64,000 nucleotides of DNA from Nitrospira sp. (GTDB taxonomy: Bacteria > Nitrospirota > Nitrospiria > Nitrospirales > Nitrospiraceae): contig JAOUHJ010000002.1 of assembly GCA_029865225.1 (NCBI GenBank), positions 62,001-126,000 of the forward strand. Reading direction: 5' to 3'. Shown here one piece after another: positions 8,424-18,040 of the stretch. Positions within the stretch are counted from its first letter, which is position 1, and every line of letters begins with the position of its first letter. The notes below the pieces were generated by a model, which searched no databases, was not told the origin of the DNA, and saw nothing but the letters and a program-made list of their open reading frames with translations. Made by a program: the position numbers and the translations under genes.

Positions 8424-10511
8424 ATGAGACACTCTCAAATACTCCTTGGAAGATATCTGGCCGTTGTTCTTTTCACTGCTATTGGCTTAGGAACCTACGG
8501 CTGCGGTGACTCAGCCACCGTGAACCCAGAGGTAACCCTTGCGAGCCTAACGGTCTCACCTGGAACTCTCCAGCCGGGCTTTAGCGGTGGAACCACTCAG
8601 TACAGCGTCGAGCTTACCAGCAACACGACGACTGTGACCATCACTGCTCAAGCAGCAGTATCCGGGGACACCGTGAGCATTGATGGCGAGCCACGAAATA
8701 GCCACACAGTTGCCCTGGGGGACCCTGGATCGACGACTCCGGTGAGCATCGTCGTGTCAGAGTCAGGCACCAATTCAAGAACCTACACAGTCCTGCTCAA
8801 GAGAGCAGCCCTGGCTGGTAATAATTCGTTACAAGGCTTAACCGTTTCGCCCGGAACTCCGCCCATCGTATTCAACGAAAACACACTCACCTATACAGTC
8901 GATGTGGCCAGCACCGTCGAAAGCGTTGCGGTAACGCCGACCCTCCAGGATTCTGCCGCAACAATGACGGTGAAGAAGGGGAACGGTCAAGCCGAAGCCG
9001 CAACCTCTGGTCAGCCAAAAACAATCACCCTGAATCCCGCTGGCCAGAGCACTCTCATTACGATCGAAGTGACGGCCCTGAACCAAACTAAGAAAAGCTA
9101 CACGATCCTCGTGAATCGTGGCGGGTTATCGAGCATTAACAACTTGCAGAGCTTGACGGTGACACTGAATGCCTCGAGCCCCAACCTCATTACTAATTTT
9201 GACCCGAACACGCAGACCTACCCGGTGAACGTAGCAAGCACCGTAACAAGCGTCAGGGTGAGGCCGACACTGCCAGAGAATTCCAATGCGAGCATGAGCC
9301 TACGTGTGAACAGCGGGCAGCCCTCCAACATTAACTCCGGAGACACTCAAATTATTACCTTGGGCCAGCCAGACACGAACACCTTCATCAATATAATAGT
9401 CACCGCACAGAACGGGACTCCGAAGACCTATATCGTCGCTGTCGATAGGGCACCATCAAACGACAACAACCTGTCGGCCTTGAGCGTGAGAGTCGGTACT
9501 GTGGCACAAACCTTGTCTCCATCCCCCTTCAATCGGAATACCACGACCTATACGGTGGACGTTGCGTCCAACGTCACCAGCGTCACTGTCTCGGCAACCA
9601 AGGCTGATCAGAATGCTGCTATAGCTATTGCTAGCGCAACAATTCCCAATGGTAGCGTAACGGTCCCAGCTGGGACCGCAACGGGGGAAGCACCCGTTAC
9701 TCTAGGCGGGTTAGGATCAGAAACACCTGTGTCGGTCACGGTCACCCCTCAGATTGGAAACCCAAAGACATACAGCCTTACCATAACGCGGCTCTCGAGC
9801 AACAACAACCTGTCGGCCTTGAGTGTGACGGCAGGCACAGAGGCCCAAGCTTTGTCTCCAACCTTCGCTCCCAGTACTTCGGCCTATACGGTGAACGTGG
9901 CGACCGAAGTTACTGAGGTGACGGTCTCAGCCACCAAGGATGATCCAGATGCTGTCATGGGTATTGGTAGCGTCACGGCCGCAGCAGGAACAGCTTCAGG
10001 ACAAGCTATCATCACATTGAACGGAGCAGGGGAAGACACAACAGCGTCAATCACAGTAACTGCACAGAATGGAACGGTTAGAAATCCCCCTTATACAATC
10101 ACTGTGAAACGCCCCGCGCCCGCCGCCCCCCCCACCCCGGAGGCACCGGCGACCGCACCAGATCTGACTACGGAAAGTGATTCCGGCGTTCAGGGTATAC
10201 CTGAAAGCTTCACTGACAACCGCACTAACGTCCTAACGCCGAGCTTTACAGTGGCTCCCCCGGCAGCAGGGGAGACCGCGAGTCTCTATGTGGGTATAGG
10301 TACCAACCCAAGAGAAAAAGTCGCGACGAGCTTCGATCAGGCGACCAACACCCTGACAATGACGAATCCATTGCCTAGCGAAGGAGAGTACGATATTACC
10401 GTTACCAGCACGGTGACTAATTCAGCAGGCGTTGAATCCCTCCAGAGTCCGGCTTTGACCGTGACCATTGATAATGGTGCCCCAGGAGCCCCCACACCAC
10501 CCGGATCATAA
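8424..10511 (+). CDS. Cadherin-like beta-sandwich repeat protein with C-terminal Ig-like domain (paralogue 2)
   Basis: The ORF track opens at 8331, but the ATG at 8424 (MRHSQILLGRY) gives the signal peptide shared with the other paralogues, ending GLGTYGCGDS, so it is preferred. About five cadherin-like modules follow (LASLTVSPGTL, NNSLQGLTVSPG, NNLQSLTVTLN, NNLSALSVRVG, NNLSALSVTAG). After a proline-rich linker (PAAPPTPEAPATAP) comes a different C-terminal domain of about 120 residues (TTESDSGVQGIPESFTDN to LTVTIDNGAPGAP). It resembles the bacterial Ig-like domains of large adhesins, a feature the other three paralogues lack. Export and a surface or adhesive role are inferred. The YGC lipobox is imperfect. 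Confidence 0.78.
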   Translation: MRHSQILLGRYLAVVLFTAIGLGTYGCGDSATVNPEVTLASLTVSPGTLQPGFSGGTTQYSVELTSNTTTVTITAQAAVSGDTVSIDGEPRNSHTVALGDPGSTTPVSIVVSESGTNSRTYTVLLKRAALAGNNSLQGLTVSPGTPPIVFNENTLTYTVDVASTVESVAVTPTLQDSAATMTVKKGNGQAEAATSGQPKTITLNPAGQSTLITIEVTALNQTKKSYTILVNRGGLSSINNLQSLTVTLNASSPNLITNFDPNTQTYPVNVASTVTSVRVRPTLPENSNASMSLRVNSGQPSNINSGDTQIITLGQPDTNTFINIIVTAQNGTPKTYIVAVDRAPSNDNNLSALSVRVGTVAQTLSPSPFNRNTTTYTVDVASNVTSVTVSATKADQNAAIAIASATIPNGSVTVPAGTATGEAPVTLGGLGSETPVSVTVTPQIGNPKTYSLTITRLSSNNNLSALSVTAGTEAQALSPTFAPSTSAYTVNVATEVTEVTVSATKDDPDAVMGIGSVTAAAGTASGQAIITLNGAGEDTTASITVTAQNGTVRNPPYTITVKRPAPAAPPTPEAPATAPDLTTESDSGVQGIPESFTDNRTNVLTPSFTVAPPAAGETASLYVGIGTNPREKVATSFDQATNTLTMTNPLPSEGEYDITVTSTVTNSAGVESLQSPALTVTIDNGAPGAPTPPGS

Positions 10512-10684
10512 TACAGGAGCGCACAATACATAATGGTACTGCATCACACCGATCACGATCCTTCAACAGTCGTCTTGCATCGTGATCCAAGCGTTCAACT
10601 AGAACAGGCATACTGTGGTTCGGGTTTCTGGTGCCTCACAGACACCCTACCGTGCATAACCCGCACGTCTTCCAATCCGCTCTG
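10512..10684. other. Spacer between paralogues 2 and 3
   Basis: No credible gene. The whole intergenic gap is 10512-10841. Its second half holds the promoter and the roughly 130-base leader of paralogue 3. No clear intrinsic terminator for paralogue 2 was seen. Confidence 0.5.
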
Positions 10685-10713
10685 TTGACCCGACCGATCA
10701 GATTCGCTATACA
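10685..10713 (+). promoter_or_regulatory. Promoter of beta-sandwich paralogue 3
   Basis: TTGACC, 17 bp spacer, TATACA. The segment attcgctatac is shared with the paralogue 4 promoter. The start codon lies about 129 bp downstream, implying a long untranslated leader. Confidence 0.68.
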
Positions 10714-10841
10714 TTTGATTGCTTAGACGACGATCTCTGCCATGGCAGCTCGGTCTTGATCCCTCTCTGAACCGCGGGCTGCCAATCGAATTCATCAGAA
10801 CGAGCCTATCTCATCGTATAAAAGAAAGTGGGTGGCTCCAT

Positions 10842-12428
10842 ATGAAACGCTTCGTCACGATAGTTGGACCATGTCTTGTCATCAGTCTTCTCACTGTCGT
10901 TGGACTGAGCAACTATGGCTGTGGCGACTCTGCAACCGTAAACCCCGTAGTGGAACTCGCCAGCTTGTCCGTCGAACCTGGAACGCTCGAACCGGCCTTT
11001 AATGGTGGAACGACCCAGTACAAGGCGGATCTTGCCAACAACATCACGAGTGTCACCGTCACCGCTCAACCAGCCGTGGCCGGCGACAGCGTGACGATTA
11101 ACGGTGAGGCAACGGCAAGCCGCCCCATCACCCTCGGCGAGGCGGGATCGACGACTCCGGTGAATATCGTCGTGTCAGAATCGGGTACCAACTCGCGGAC
11201 CTATACCGTCCTCCTCACGAAAGCGAGCTTAACAGGTAACAACTCGTTACGGAGCTTATCGATTTCATCAGGCTCTCTCGACCCCGGATTTGACGCAAAT
11301 ACCCTGAGCTATCAAGCCTCTGTCGCCAGCAGCGTCAACAGCATGAGGGTGACACCAACCTTAGACGATCCTGCTGCGACGATGACGATAAACGGCCAAG
11401 CCGCCATCTCCGGGCAAACCCAAACCGTTCCTCTTCGCGATCCCGGTCTGAGCACCGTCATCAGCGTGGTTGTGACCGCGCAGAACGGCACTCAGAAACA
11501 GTACACCCTGGTCGTCTCTCGCGCAGCCCTCCGTGCGAACAACAACCTCCAGAGGTTAGGCGTGTCACCAGGATCCCTGTCCCCTTCATTCAGCGCAACG
11601 AGAACGAGCTATACCGTCAATGTCGGTGGAAGGGTTGAGAGTGTCACTGTGACTGCGGAGCCGGAGGATACAGCTGCAGGTCTGACTATTGCCGGGCAAA
11701 GCGTAGGTTCGCGTTCCATCTCTTTGCCGCCCGGTCCATCGAACACCGAAGTAGAGGTGGTTGTAACTGCACAGAATGGAACTTCCAAAACATACTTGCT
11801 CACTGTGAATCGCGAGGCGCTCTCGGCTGATAACAACTTGGAAACCCTGAGCGTATCCCCTGGCACCTTGGATCCTACCTTTTCCGCCGGCACCACGAAC
11901 TACACCGTAGAGGTAGCGTTTACGGTCGCTACCGTGGCTATCACTGCGACCAAATCTGATCCGAATGCCGTGATCTCCGGGGATGTTCCCAACGGAGGGC
12001 AGGCGAACATTGCGCTCGATGGACCAGGGACAAGCAAGACTGTCTCAATCATCGTGACTGCACCGAATGAAACCACTAAGACCTATAACATCACGGTGAC
12101 CCGATTGGCGCCTTCGACTGACAGTAACCTCAGGGAATTGACGGTCTCCGTTGGCACACTCAGTCCCGCCTTTTCTCCCGGCCAGCTGACCTATGATGCA
12201 AACGTTTCCGGAAACGATGAAACCGTCACCATTACCGCAACCAAGTCTGATCCGAACGCCATATTATCCTCGGCTAGCTCGGTCATCGCTGCAGCGGGAA
12301 CTCCGACTGGTCGCGTGACCGTCCTGCTTGGTCGGAATACGACCACGACAACCTCGATCCTCGTAACAGCTCAGGACGGGACGACCCGTAAGACCTATAC
12401 GATTAACGTTTTCCGACCAGAGCGCTAG
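10842..12428 (+). CDS. Cadherin-like beta-sandwich repeat protein (paralogue 3, five modules)
   Basis: The ATG at 10842 (MKRFVTIVGPCL) is chosen over the ORF-track start at 10719. It opens the signal peptide conserved in this family (GLSNYGCGDS), it lies downstream of the shared promoter, and aaagaaagtgggtgg upstream can serve as ribosome site. Five modules follow (LASLSVEPGTL, NNSLRSLSISSG, NNLQRLGVSPG, NNLETLSVSPG, SNLRELTVSVG). The C-terminal ~200 residues are very similar to paralogue 4, ending in the shared RKTYTI.VFRPER. This suggests duplication of a whole 3' portion. Probably exported, with a structural role inferred. Confidence 0.78.
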   Translation: MKRFVTIVGPCLVISLLTVVGLSNYGCGDSATVNPVVELASLSVEPGTLEPAFNGGTTQYKADLANNITSVTVTAQPAVAGDSVTINGEATASRPITLGEAGSTTPVNIVVSESGTNSRTYTVLLTKASLTGNNSLRSLSISSGSLDPGFDANTLSYQASVASSVNSMRVTPTLDDPAATMTINGQAAISGQTQTVPLRDPGLSTVISVVVTAQNGTQKQYTLVVSRAALRANNNLQRLGVSPGSLSPSFSATRTSYTVNVGGRVESVTVTAEPEDTAAGLTIAGQSVGSRSISLPPGPSNTEVEVVVTAQNGTSKTYLLTVNREALSADNNLETLSVSPGTLDPTFSAGTTNYTVEVAFTVATVAITATKSDPNAVISGDVPNGGQANIALDGPGTSKTVSIIVTAPNETTKTYNITVTRLAPSTDSNLRELTVSVGTLSPAFSPGQLTYDANVSGNDETVTITATKSDPNAILSSASSVIAAAGTPTGRVTVLLGRNTTTTTSILVTAQDGTTRKTYTINVFRPER

Positions 12429-12565
12429 TTCAGGATACCCAAACTCCGTATCTTGCAAGTTAACCGAATCACAAAATTCACCGCGCTCAGCTCCCTGTTC
12501 AGTCAAGAATGAACCCGGCGACAATATGCCTTCACCATGAGCGATGTTTTCTTTCCCTCGTGCCG
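12429..12565. other. Spacer between paralogues 3 and 4
   Basis: No gene recognised. The gap 12429-12729 contains the paralogue 4 promoter at 12566-12595 and a leader of about 135 bases. A weak hairpin (gatac...gtatc, 5 bp) lies just after the paralogue 3 stop. Confidence 0.45.
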
Positions 12566-12595
12566 TTGACCTTGCCTATTCAAATTCGCTATACG
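12566..12595 (+). promoter_or_regulatory. Promoter of beta-sandwich paralogue 4
   Basis: TTGACC, 18 bp spacer, TATACG, with attcgctatac identical to the paralogue 3 promoter. The start codon lies about 135 bp downstream. Confidence 0.68.
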
Positions 12596-12729
12596 TCTTA
12601 ATGACTATTTCATCACCAAGGACAATTTGATTCTTGAACCCTCTCGTAGTCTCGAGACCTACCGTTTGGGTTCACCAGAGCGGACTGATTCATCAATTGA
12701 TGAACTAGCAAGAAAGAGAACAGCCCTGC

Positions 12730-13746
12730 ATGAAACACGCGCTTACCATCGCACACCAATCCTTCGCTGCTCTTCTGCTTATGACAATCGGCTTAGGGGC
12801 CTATGGCTGTGCGGATACAGCCGCGATCATCGAGGAAGCACAACTCGCCAGCTTGACGGTCAGCCCAGGGGACCTCAATCCAGCTTTTTCGAGCAGTACC
12901 ACGAGATATGATCTCAAGGTGTCGTCCTCGGACGACAGCGTCACAATACGAGCCAATCCTCAAGATAGTGCCACGAAGATGACCATCAATGGCGTTGCGA
13001 CCAATGCGGAGGAAGCACGCTCCTTTCCGCTGCCGGAGCCACCATCGATTACACCCATCACAATCGTCTTGACGGCGCCGAGTGGAACTCAGAAAACCTA
13101 CCTCGTCTTTGTGGAGCGCCCTGTGCCACCGGCTCCACCGAGCAGCAATAACAACCTATCGAACTTAGAGGTGTCTGCGGGCAGGCTGGATCCTGCCTTT
13201 TCTGCCGGCACCACGCAGTACACCGTCGAGGTCGGGCCCGCCGTCACTGAAGTGACTGTCACTGCGACCAAGTCTGATCCAAATGCCGTAATCTCTGGCG
13301 ATATCCCTAACGAAGGACAGGCGACCATCTCACTGGGCGGACAAGGCACGAGCAAGGTCGTAAAGATCACCGTTACTGCACCGAATGGCGACTCCAAGAC
13401 CTACAGCATCACCGTGAAGCGATTGGCGCCTTCGACTGACAGCAACCTCTCGGCCTTGACGTTGTCCGCAGGCACATTGATTCCCTCCTTCTCCCCCGGT
13501 GAGCTGACCTATCTGGCAACCGTCTCCGCCAACGCCGAAACCGTCACCATTTCCGCGACCAAGTCTGATCCGAATGCCGTAATATCCTCGGCGGGGTCGG
13601 TGATTGCTAAAGCAGGGGATCCAACTGGTCGCGTGACCGTCTCGCTTGGGCGGAATGCTACAACGACAGTGTCGATTCTCGTGACCGCGCAGGACGGGAT
13701 AACCCGTAAGACATATACGATTAGCGTCTTCCGACCAGAGCGCTAG
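12730..13746 (+). CDS. Cadherin-like beta-sandwich repeat protein (paralogue 4, three modules)
   Basis: Shortest member of the array, 338 residues. A signal peptide ends in GLGAYGCADT (cysteine after an imperfect lipobox). Three modules follow (LASLTVSPGDL, NNLSNLEVSAG, SNLSALTLSAG). The last two match the last two of paralogue 3 closely, down to the C-terminal VFRPER. A proline-rich hinge (RPVPPAPPSSNN) separates modules 1 and 2. The N-terminus MKHALTIAHQ also matches paralogue 1 (MKHILTAVAQ), so this gene may be a mosaic of 1 and 3. No enzymatic motif is seen, and a surface or periplasmic structural role is inferred. Confidence 0.78.
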   Translation: MKHALTIAHQSFAALLLMTIGLGAYGCADTAAIIEEAQLASLTVSPGDLNPAFSSSTTRYDLKVSSSDDSVTIRANPQDSATKMTINGVATNAEEARSFPLPEPPSITPITIVLTAPSGTQKTYLVFVERPVPPAPPSSNNNLSNLEVSAGRLDPAFSAGTTQYTVEVGPAVTEVTVTATKSDPNAVISGDIPNEGQATISLGGQGTSKVVKITVTAPNGDSKTYSITVKRLAPSTDSNLSALTLSAGTLIPSFSPGELTYLATVSANAETVTISATKSDPNAVISSAGSVIAKAGDPTGRVTVSLGRNATTTVSILVTAQDGITRKTYTISVFRPER

Positions 13747-13907
13747 AAGAAGGCCTTGTCTTCTGCTGGCACAGGCTCCCACACCCGCCTTGCAACGAGG
13801 AACCGATAGCACAGACCAGACACCGGAGGTTCTTGGTCCGCTCTCCCCTCTTGAAGCAAACAGCCGATGGCAACTGTCCGGAACACAGGTTCGTGGCGGC
13901 AGAAGGT

Positions 13908-14579
13908 CTACCGTTTCGGATCCAATTCGATCAGTCCCTTGCGGATGGCAAGAATAGCCGCTTGTGTCCGATCGTAGACTTGCAGTTTGTGGAAGATGTT
14001 CCGGACGTGATTCTTCACGGTCTTTTCGCTGAGGTCGAGGCTATTCGCGATCTCTTTGTTGGTTTTCCCATCCGCGACCAGCCGTAACACGGTGATTTCC
14101 CGCTCGGTCAAATCATGTTCGGCCCACGCCGGCTTCTTCCCCTTCTTTTGGGCCATCAGCGAGAATTCGGCCAGGATCTTGCTGGCGACCGATGGATGAA
14201 TGAGCGATTCACCACGATAGATCGCGCGAATGGCCGCCACGATTTGAGACGATTCGGAATCTTTCAGCAAGTATCCCGTCGCCCCTGCTCGGACCAAGTC
14301 GAAGATGTATTGCTGTTCTTCATACATGGTCAATGCGACGATGCCGATATGCGGGAGCTCGCGTTTGATCTGTCGCGTCGCCTCAACACCGCCCATCCGT
14401 GGCATGCTCACATCCATCAGAATCACATCGGGAAGAAGCGTACTGGCCTTTTCAACGGCCTCGACTCCATCCTGAGCTTCACCGATGACATGGATGTCCT
14501 CTTTGGTCTTGAGAATGGCCGCCAGACCTTCTCGGACCACCCGATGGTCGTCGGCGATGAGGACTTTAATCTTCTCCAT
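13908..14579 (-). CDS. NarL/FixJ-family response regulator
   Basis: Output half of a two-component system whose kinase gene lies immediately upstream and overlaps it by 14 bp. The receiver domain (residues 1-120) has the acidic pair ADD at 10-11, phospho-acceptor Asp56 (LMDVSMPRMGG) and the conserved Lys in YLLKDS. The C-terminal LuxR-type helix-turn-helix (LTEREITVLRLVADGKTNKEIANSLDLSEKTVKNHV) binds DNA. Length 223 is standard. Targets cannot be read from the sequence. Confidence 0.93.
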   Translation of the reverse strand: MEKIKVLIADDHRVVREGLAAILKTKEDIHVIGEAQDGVEAVEKASTLLPDVILMDVSMPRMGGVEATRQIKRELPHIGIVALTMYEEQQYIFDLVRAGATGYLLKDSESSQIVAAIRAIYRGESLIHPSVASKILAEFSLMAQKKGKKPAWAEHDLTEREITVLRLVADGKTNKEIANSLDLSEKTVKNHVRNIFHKLQVYDRTQAAILAIRKGLIELDPKR

Positions 14580-15681
14580 TGTTTATCTCCTCCTTATTGC
14601 CCATTGGTACATCCACAACGATTTTGGTGCCCTTCCCTGGTTTGGACTCCACGCGACCTTCGCCACCAACCAGTCGTGTTCGCTCCAGAATCCCCTTGAT
14701 GCCAAAATGATCCCATTTTTCAGGGTCCCGGAGCACCGCCTCCATGTCAAATCCGACGCCATTGTCCGTAATCGTGACCCGTAGCCGATCTTCGCCGATG
14801 TCCAGTTTGATCGACACCCGATCGGCTTTGGCATGCTTCTCGACGTTGCTCAAGGCTTCCTGGATGATTCGGAAGAGAAAGATCTTGGTACGAGGGAACA
14901 GGATCTGCTCATCTCCCGTCACGGTAAATTTCGTGGCGATATGGGTCTGGGTCTGATACGAGGCGAAATAATTCCTGAGGCCGGGGATCAGATCCATCTT
15001 GTCATAGTGGAGTGGGCGCAGATTAAAGATCACCTGGCGGGCTTCCTGAATGGCGAGTTTCAATTGAGCCTTGCTCTCCTTGAGAGTGGCGAGACAGGCG
15101 CGAGGATTCTTCCGGATCAGCTGCTGGCACAGATCCAGCTTGAAATTCACCCCCGCCAAAATCTGCACGAATCCGTCGTGAATCTCGCAGGCGATTCTCG
15201 TCCGTTCGTCCGTGACGGCGGCGCCCGTTTCCTTCACATAGAGTCGGTAGAGCGACTGATATTTGTTCAGCGTCTTCTCGATCTCGGCCGTCGCGCGGAT
15301 GCGGGCTTCAATCAACTCCCACATGAACTTTGCACTGGCCCCGCCGATTGCGGTCACACCCATCCGATGGAAATCCTGAAGAAATTTCCAGACGTCCGGA
15401 TCCCCGGACACATCGATGATCAAATCCACATGTTCCATCGTGAGCAACTGCCGATAATCGTGGGTGATCGGAATCTTCAGTTGTCGGGCAAGGTCCAGCC
15501 CCGGGGCGTCCGGAAGCACCTCCGCCACCCCAACGATCTGGACAAGCGGGTCATTCGCAAAAATTTCCATTAATGCGGTGCCACCGCGACCGGCGCCTAT
15601 GATCGCCACACTCGTCGCCCCTGGAGACGGCGTGTCTCGTCGCCCACGCTTTGAGAGTGATGCGGTCATCAGGTGTAACAC
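14566..15681 (-). CDS. NarX-type histidine kinase with N-terminal Rossmann domain
   Basis: Sensor kinase paired with the overlapping response regulator gene. The C-terminal half is a HisKA_3 kinase: dimerisation helix with the phospho-acceptor His168 (ACEIHDGFVQ), then an ATPase domain with ALSNVEKHA, DNGVGFD and GKGTKIVVDV. The N-terminal ~125 residues are unusual. They read as a dinucleotide-binding fold, with VAIIGAGRGGTA (GxGxxG near residues 29-34), an acidic residue at the end of strand 2 (GVAEV), and VDLIIDVSGDP as in homoserine or inositol dehydrogenases. A linking coiled helix (EIEKTLNKYQSLYRLYVKETG) follows. No membrane segment is seen, so it is cytosolic. Sensing of NAD(P)(H) or a related ligand is inferred. 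Confidence 0.85.
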   Translation of the reverse strand: MLHLMTASLSKRGRRDTPSPGATSVAIIGAGRGGTALMEIFANDPLVQIVGVAEVLPDAPGLDLARQLKIPITHDYRQLLTMEHVDLIIDVSGDPDVWKFLQDFHRMGVTAIGGASAKFMWELIEARIRATAEIEKTLNKYQSLYRLYVKETGAAVTDERTRIACEIHDGFVQILAGVNFKLDLCQQLIRKNPRACLATLKESKAQLKLAIQEARQVIFNLRPLHYDKMDLIPGLRNYFASYQTQTHIATKFTVTGDEQILFPRTKIFLFRIIQEALSNVEKHAKADRVSIKLDIGEDRLRVTITDNGVGFDMEAVLRDPEKWDHFGIKGILERTRLVGGEGRVESKPGKGTKIVVDVPMGNKEEINNGED

Positions 15682-15781
15682 GCTCCGGTCGTCGTCATCT
15701 GCGTCTCTAGCGGGAGGAAGGTAGAAGGGAAAATCGCGAACGAAGTTGAGAGCGAACGGTGGGCGGGATAACGGTCTAAGA

Positions 15782-16246
15782 TCAATGGTCGCGTCGCTGG
15801 TCTGCCAAGGTCTTCAACTCGTCCATGAATTGTTCGATGTCCTTGAACTCCCGATAGACGGATGCAAACCGGACATAGGCAACCTGGTCGAGTTGATGCA
15901 ACTCTTTCATGACTTCCTCTCCCACCACTCGGCTCTCGATCTCTGTTTCGCCCATTTCTTGAATCCGCTTTTCGATTCGATCAGTCACGGCTTCAATGGT
16001 GCCGGTGCTGATCGGCCGTTTCTCACAGGCTTTCTTGAGGCCCGCGAGAATCTTCGTACGGTCAAAGGACTCACGGCGACCGTCTTTCTTCACGACAACT
16101 GGAAGAATTTCTTCGACACGTTCGTAGGTCGTATAGCGACGCTTACACCCAAGGCATTCGCGACGGCGACGAATAACTTCGCCTTCCTTGGCCATACGAG
16201 AATCGACCACCTTGTCTTCGAGTTCATCGCAGAAGGGACATTTCAC
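15782..16246 (-). CDS. nrdR: Transcriptional repressor NrdR
   Basis: Represses ribonucleotide reductase genes in response to ATP/dATP. The GTG at 16246 is preferred to the ORF-track start at 16312. It gives the canonical N-terminus [17 protein letters not shown] and removes an overlap with glyA. The zinc ribbon uses C3, C6, C31 and C34 (CPFC, CLGC) and is followed by the ATP-cone domain ([19 protein letters not shown]). The length of 154 residues is typical. It follows glyA by 32 bp in a rplI-glyA-nrdR run. A glyA-nrdR link is seen in other bacteria too. Confidence 0.95.
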   Translation of the reverse strand: MKCPFCDELEDKVVDSRMAKEGEVIRRRRECLGCKRRYTTYERVEEILPVVVKKDGRRESFDRTKILAGLKKACEKRPISTGTIEAVTDRIEKRIQEMGETEIESRVVGEEVMKELHQLDQVAYVRFASVYREFKDIEQFMDELKTLADQRRDH

Positions 16247-16278
16247 TGGAAACGACCTGCTCTCTCGCTCGCGGCTGA

Positions 16279-17544
16279 CTAGTAGGGATGAAAGATTGGG
16301 AACCGGGCACACAACGCCTTTGCTTGCATGCGAACATCTTCCAACACCTCTGTTTCCTGCCGATGCTGGAGAACACGGTCGACCAGTTCTACGATCTGTT
16401 TCATCTCGGGTTCGCGCATTCCACGAGTGGACACGATGGGTGACCCTAAACGGATGCCGCTGGCGACGGCGGGCGGTTTTTCGTCGTAGGGTACGGCGTT
16501 CTTATTGACGATGATCCCGGCCGCATCAAGTGCCGCATCGGCCTCTTTCCCTGTGATGCCCTTATTGGTGAGATTCAGGAGCATCAAATGGGTATCCGTT
16601 CCGCCCGAGACGATCTTATAGCCACGATCGACAAACCCTTGGGCCAGCGCCCTGGCATTGGTCAAAACTTGTTGCTGATACCGCTTGAACGGCGGAGACA
16701 ACGCTTCCTTGAAGGCCACCGCTTTGGCGGCAATCACATGCATCAGCGGCCCACCCTGCAGACCGGGGAAGACCAGCTTGTCGACCGCCTTGGCATATTC
16801 GGCTCGGCACATCGTGACACCGCCACGAGGGCCGCGCAGCGTCTTATGGGTAGTGGTCGTTACGAAGTCAGCATAGGGGACGGGATTCGGATGCAGCCCG
16901 GCTGCGATTAGCCCAGCAATATGGGCAATATCCACTAACAGATAGGCTCCCACCGACTTAGCAATCTGTTGGAATCGTGGAAAATCAAGAGTGCGCGCGT
17001 AGGCGCTGGCCCCGACGACGATCATGCGGGGACGACATTCCTCCGCAACTTTTTGGACCGCATCATAATCGATGGTTTCCGTCTGGCGATCGACGCCATA
17101 GGAGAAGACGCGAAAGAGGATGCCCGAAAAGTTGACTTTACTGCCGTGCGTGAGATGTCCACCTTGAGCGAGATCCATCCCTAGAATGGTGTCTCCCGCC
17201 TTCAGCACCGACAAGTACGCCGCCATGTTGGCCTGCGAACCTGAATGGGGTTGCACATTGACATGCTCGGCGCCAAAGATTTCCTTGCACCGCTGAATCG
17301 CCAAGTCCTCGACCGCATCGGCATGTTGACATCCACCGTAGTACCGCTTGCCTGGGTACCCCTCCGCATATTTATTCGTGAGCAAGGACCCTTGCGCAGC
17401 CAAGACTGCAGGGCTGGCAAAATTTTCCGACGCGATCAACAGCAACTTCTCACGCTGCCGGACTTCTTCCGCTTCGATCGCGGCATAGACGTCGGGATCG
17501 GCCGTCTTCAGTGCGTCCCATGAACCCATCGCGTCGCTGCTCAT
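16279..17544 (-). CDS. glyA: Serine hydroxymethyltransferase
   Basis: Interconverts serine plus tetrahydrofolate and glycine plus 5,10-methylene-tetrahydrofolate, using pyridoxal phosphate, in the cytosol. Length 421 is normal. Signatures include [15 protein letters not shown] near the N-terminus, [14 protein letters not shown], and the PLP-binding lysine in [13 protein letters not shown]. It lies 19 bp after rplI and before nrdR. The kbl-tdh pair about 2 kb upstream also yields glycine, so one-carbon and glycine metabolism are close together here. Confidence 0.97.
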   Translation of the reverse strand: MSSDAMGSWDALKTADPDVYAAIEAEEVRQREKLLLIASENFASPAVLAAQGSLLTNKYAEGYPGKRYYGGCQHADAVEDLAIQRCKEIFGAEHVNVQPHSGSQANMAAYLSVLKAGDTILGMDLAQGGHLTHGSKVNFSGILFRVFSYGVDRQTETIDYDAVQKVAEECRPRMIVVGASAYARTLDFPRFQQIAKSVGAYLLVDIAHIAGLIAAGLHPNPVPYADFVTTTTHKTLRGPRGGVTMCRAEYAKAVDKLVFPGLQGGPLMHVIAAKAVAFKEALSPPFKRYQQQVLTNARALAQGFVDRGYKIVSGGTDTHLMLLNLTNKGITGKEADAALDAAGIIVNKNAVPYDEKPPAVASGIRLGSPIVSTRGMREPEMKQIVELVDRVLQHRQETEVLEDVRMQAKALCARFPIFHPY

Positions 17545-17563
17545 CGTCTCCGTGCTCCAGATT

Positions 17564-18040
17564 CTACTTTTCCGCCGTCGTGGCCTCTTCAGCCTCTTGC
17601 TTCTTCACGACGTGGACTTTCACTGTGGCCATCACATCCCGCGGCATCTTAATAGGCACCGCGACGGTCCCGAGCTCCTTGATGGGATGAGCAAGCTGGA
17701 TCTTACGACGATCCACGGTAACGCCCTGCGCGGCCAGTCCTTCCGCAATGTCTTTGGTGGTGACAGAGCCAAATAATTTGTCGTCCTTACCCGCCTGCAT
17801 CTCGATCGTCAGCGAAACCGCCGACACCTTCTTGGCATGGGCTTCAATTTCCAGTTTTTCCTTCTTGGCCTTCTCGGCTGCCACCCGTTTGACGTGTTCA
17901 AACGCCTTGATGCTCCGACTGTCGGCCTCCACAGCCTTGCGACGCGGGATCAAATAGTTCCGTGCAAATCCATCCTTGACGTTGATGAGATCGCCAAGAT
18001 GCCCCACCCCTTCCAGAGTCTCTTGAAGAATGACTTTCAT
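17564..18040 (-). CDS. rplI: 50S ribosomal protein L9
   Basis: Structural protein of the large ribosomal subunit. The N-terminal signature [24 protein letters not shown] is clear. A long lysine-rich connecting helix and the C-terminal domain ([28 protein letters not shown]) follow. Length 158 is slightly above the usual ~148 because of an acidic/alanine tail. The start is preceded by gaaggag at suitable spacing. First gene of the rplI-glyA-nrdR run. Confidence 0.97.
   Translation of the reverse strand: MKVILQETLEGVGHLGDLINVKDGFARNYLIPRRKAVEADSRSIKAFEHVKRVAAEKAKKEKLEIEAHAKKVSAVSLTIEMQAGKDDKLFGSVTTKDIAEGLAAQGVTVDRRKIQLAHPIKELGTVAVPIKMPRDVMATVKVHVVKKQEAEEATTAEK

Noticed and set aside
4906-13746. 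Regular repeat spacing in the array mistaken for CRISPR or satellite DNA
   Set aside because: Units are in frame, about 300 bp long and protein-coding, with no short direct repeats and unique spacers.
14833-15573. 246-codon plus-strand ORF across the histidine kinase gene
   Set aside because: Antisense shadow of a well-supported kinase. No motif or ribosome site.
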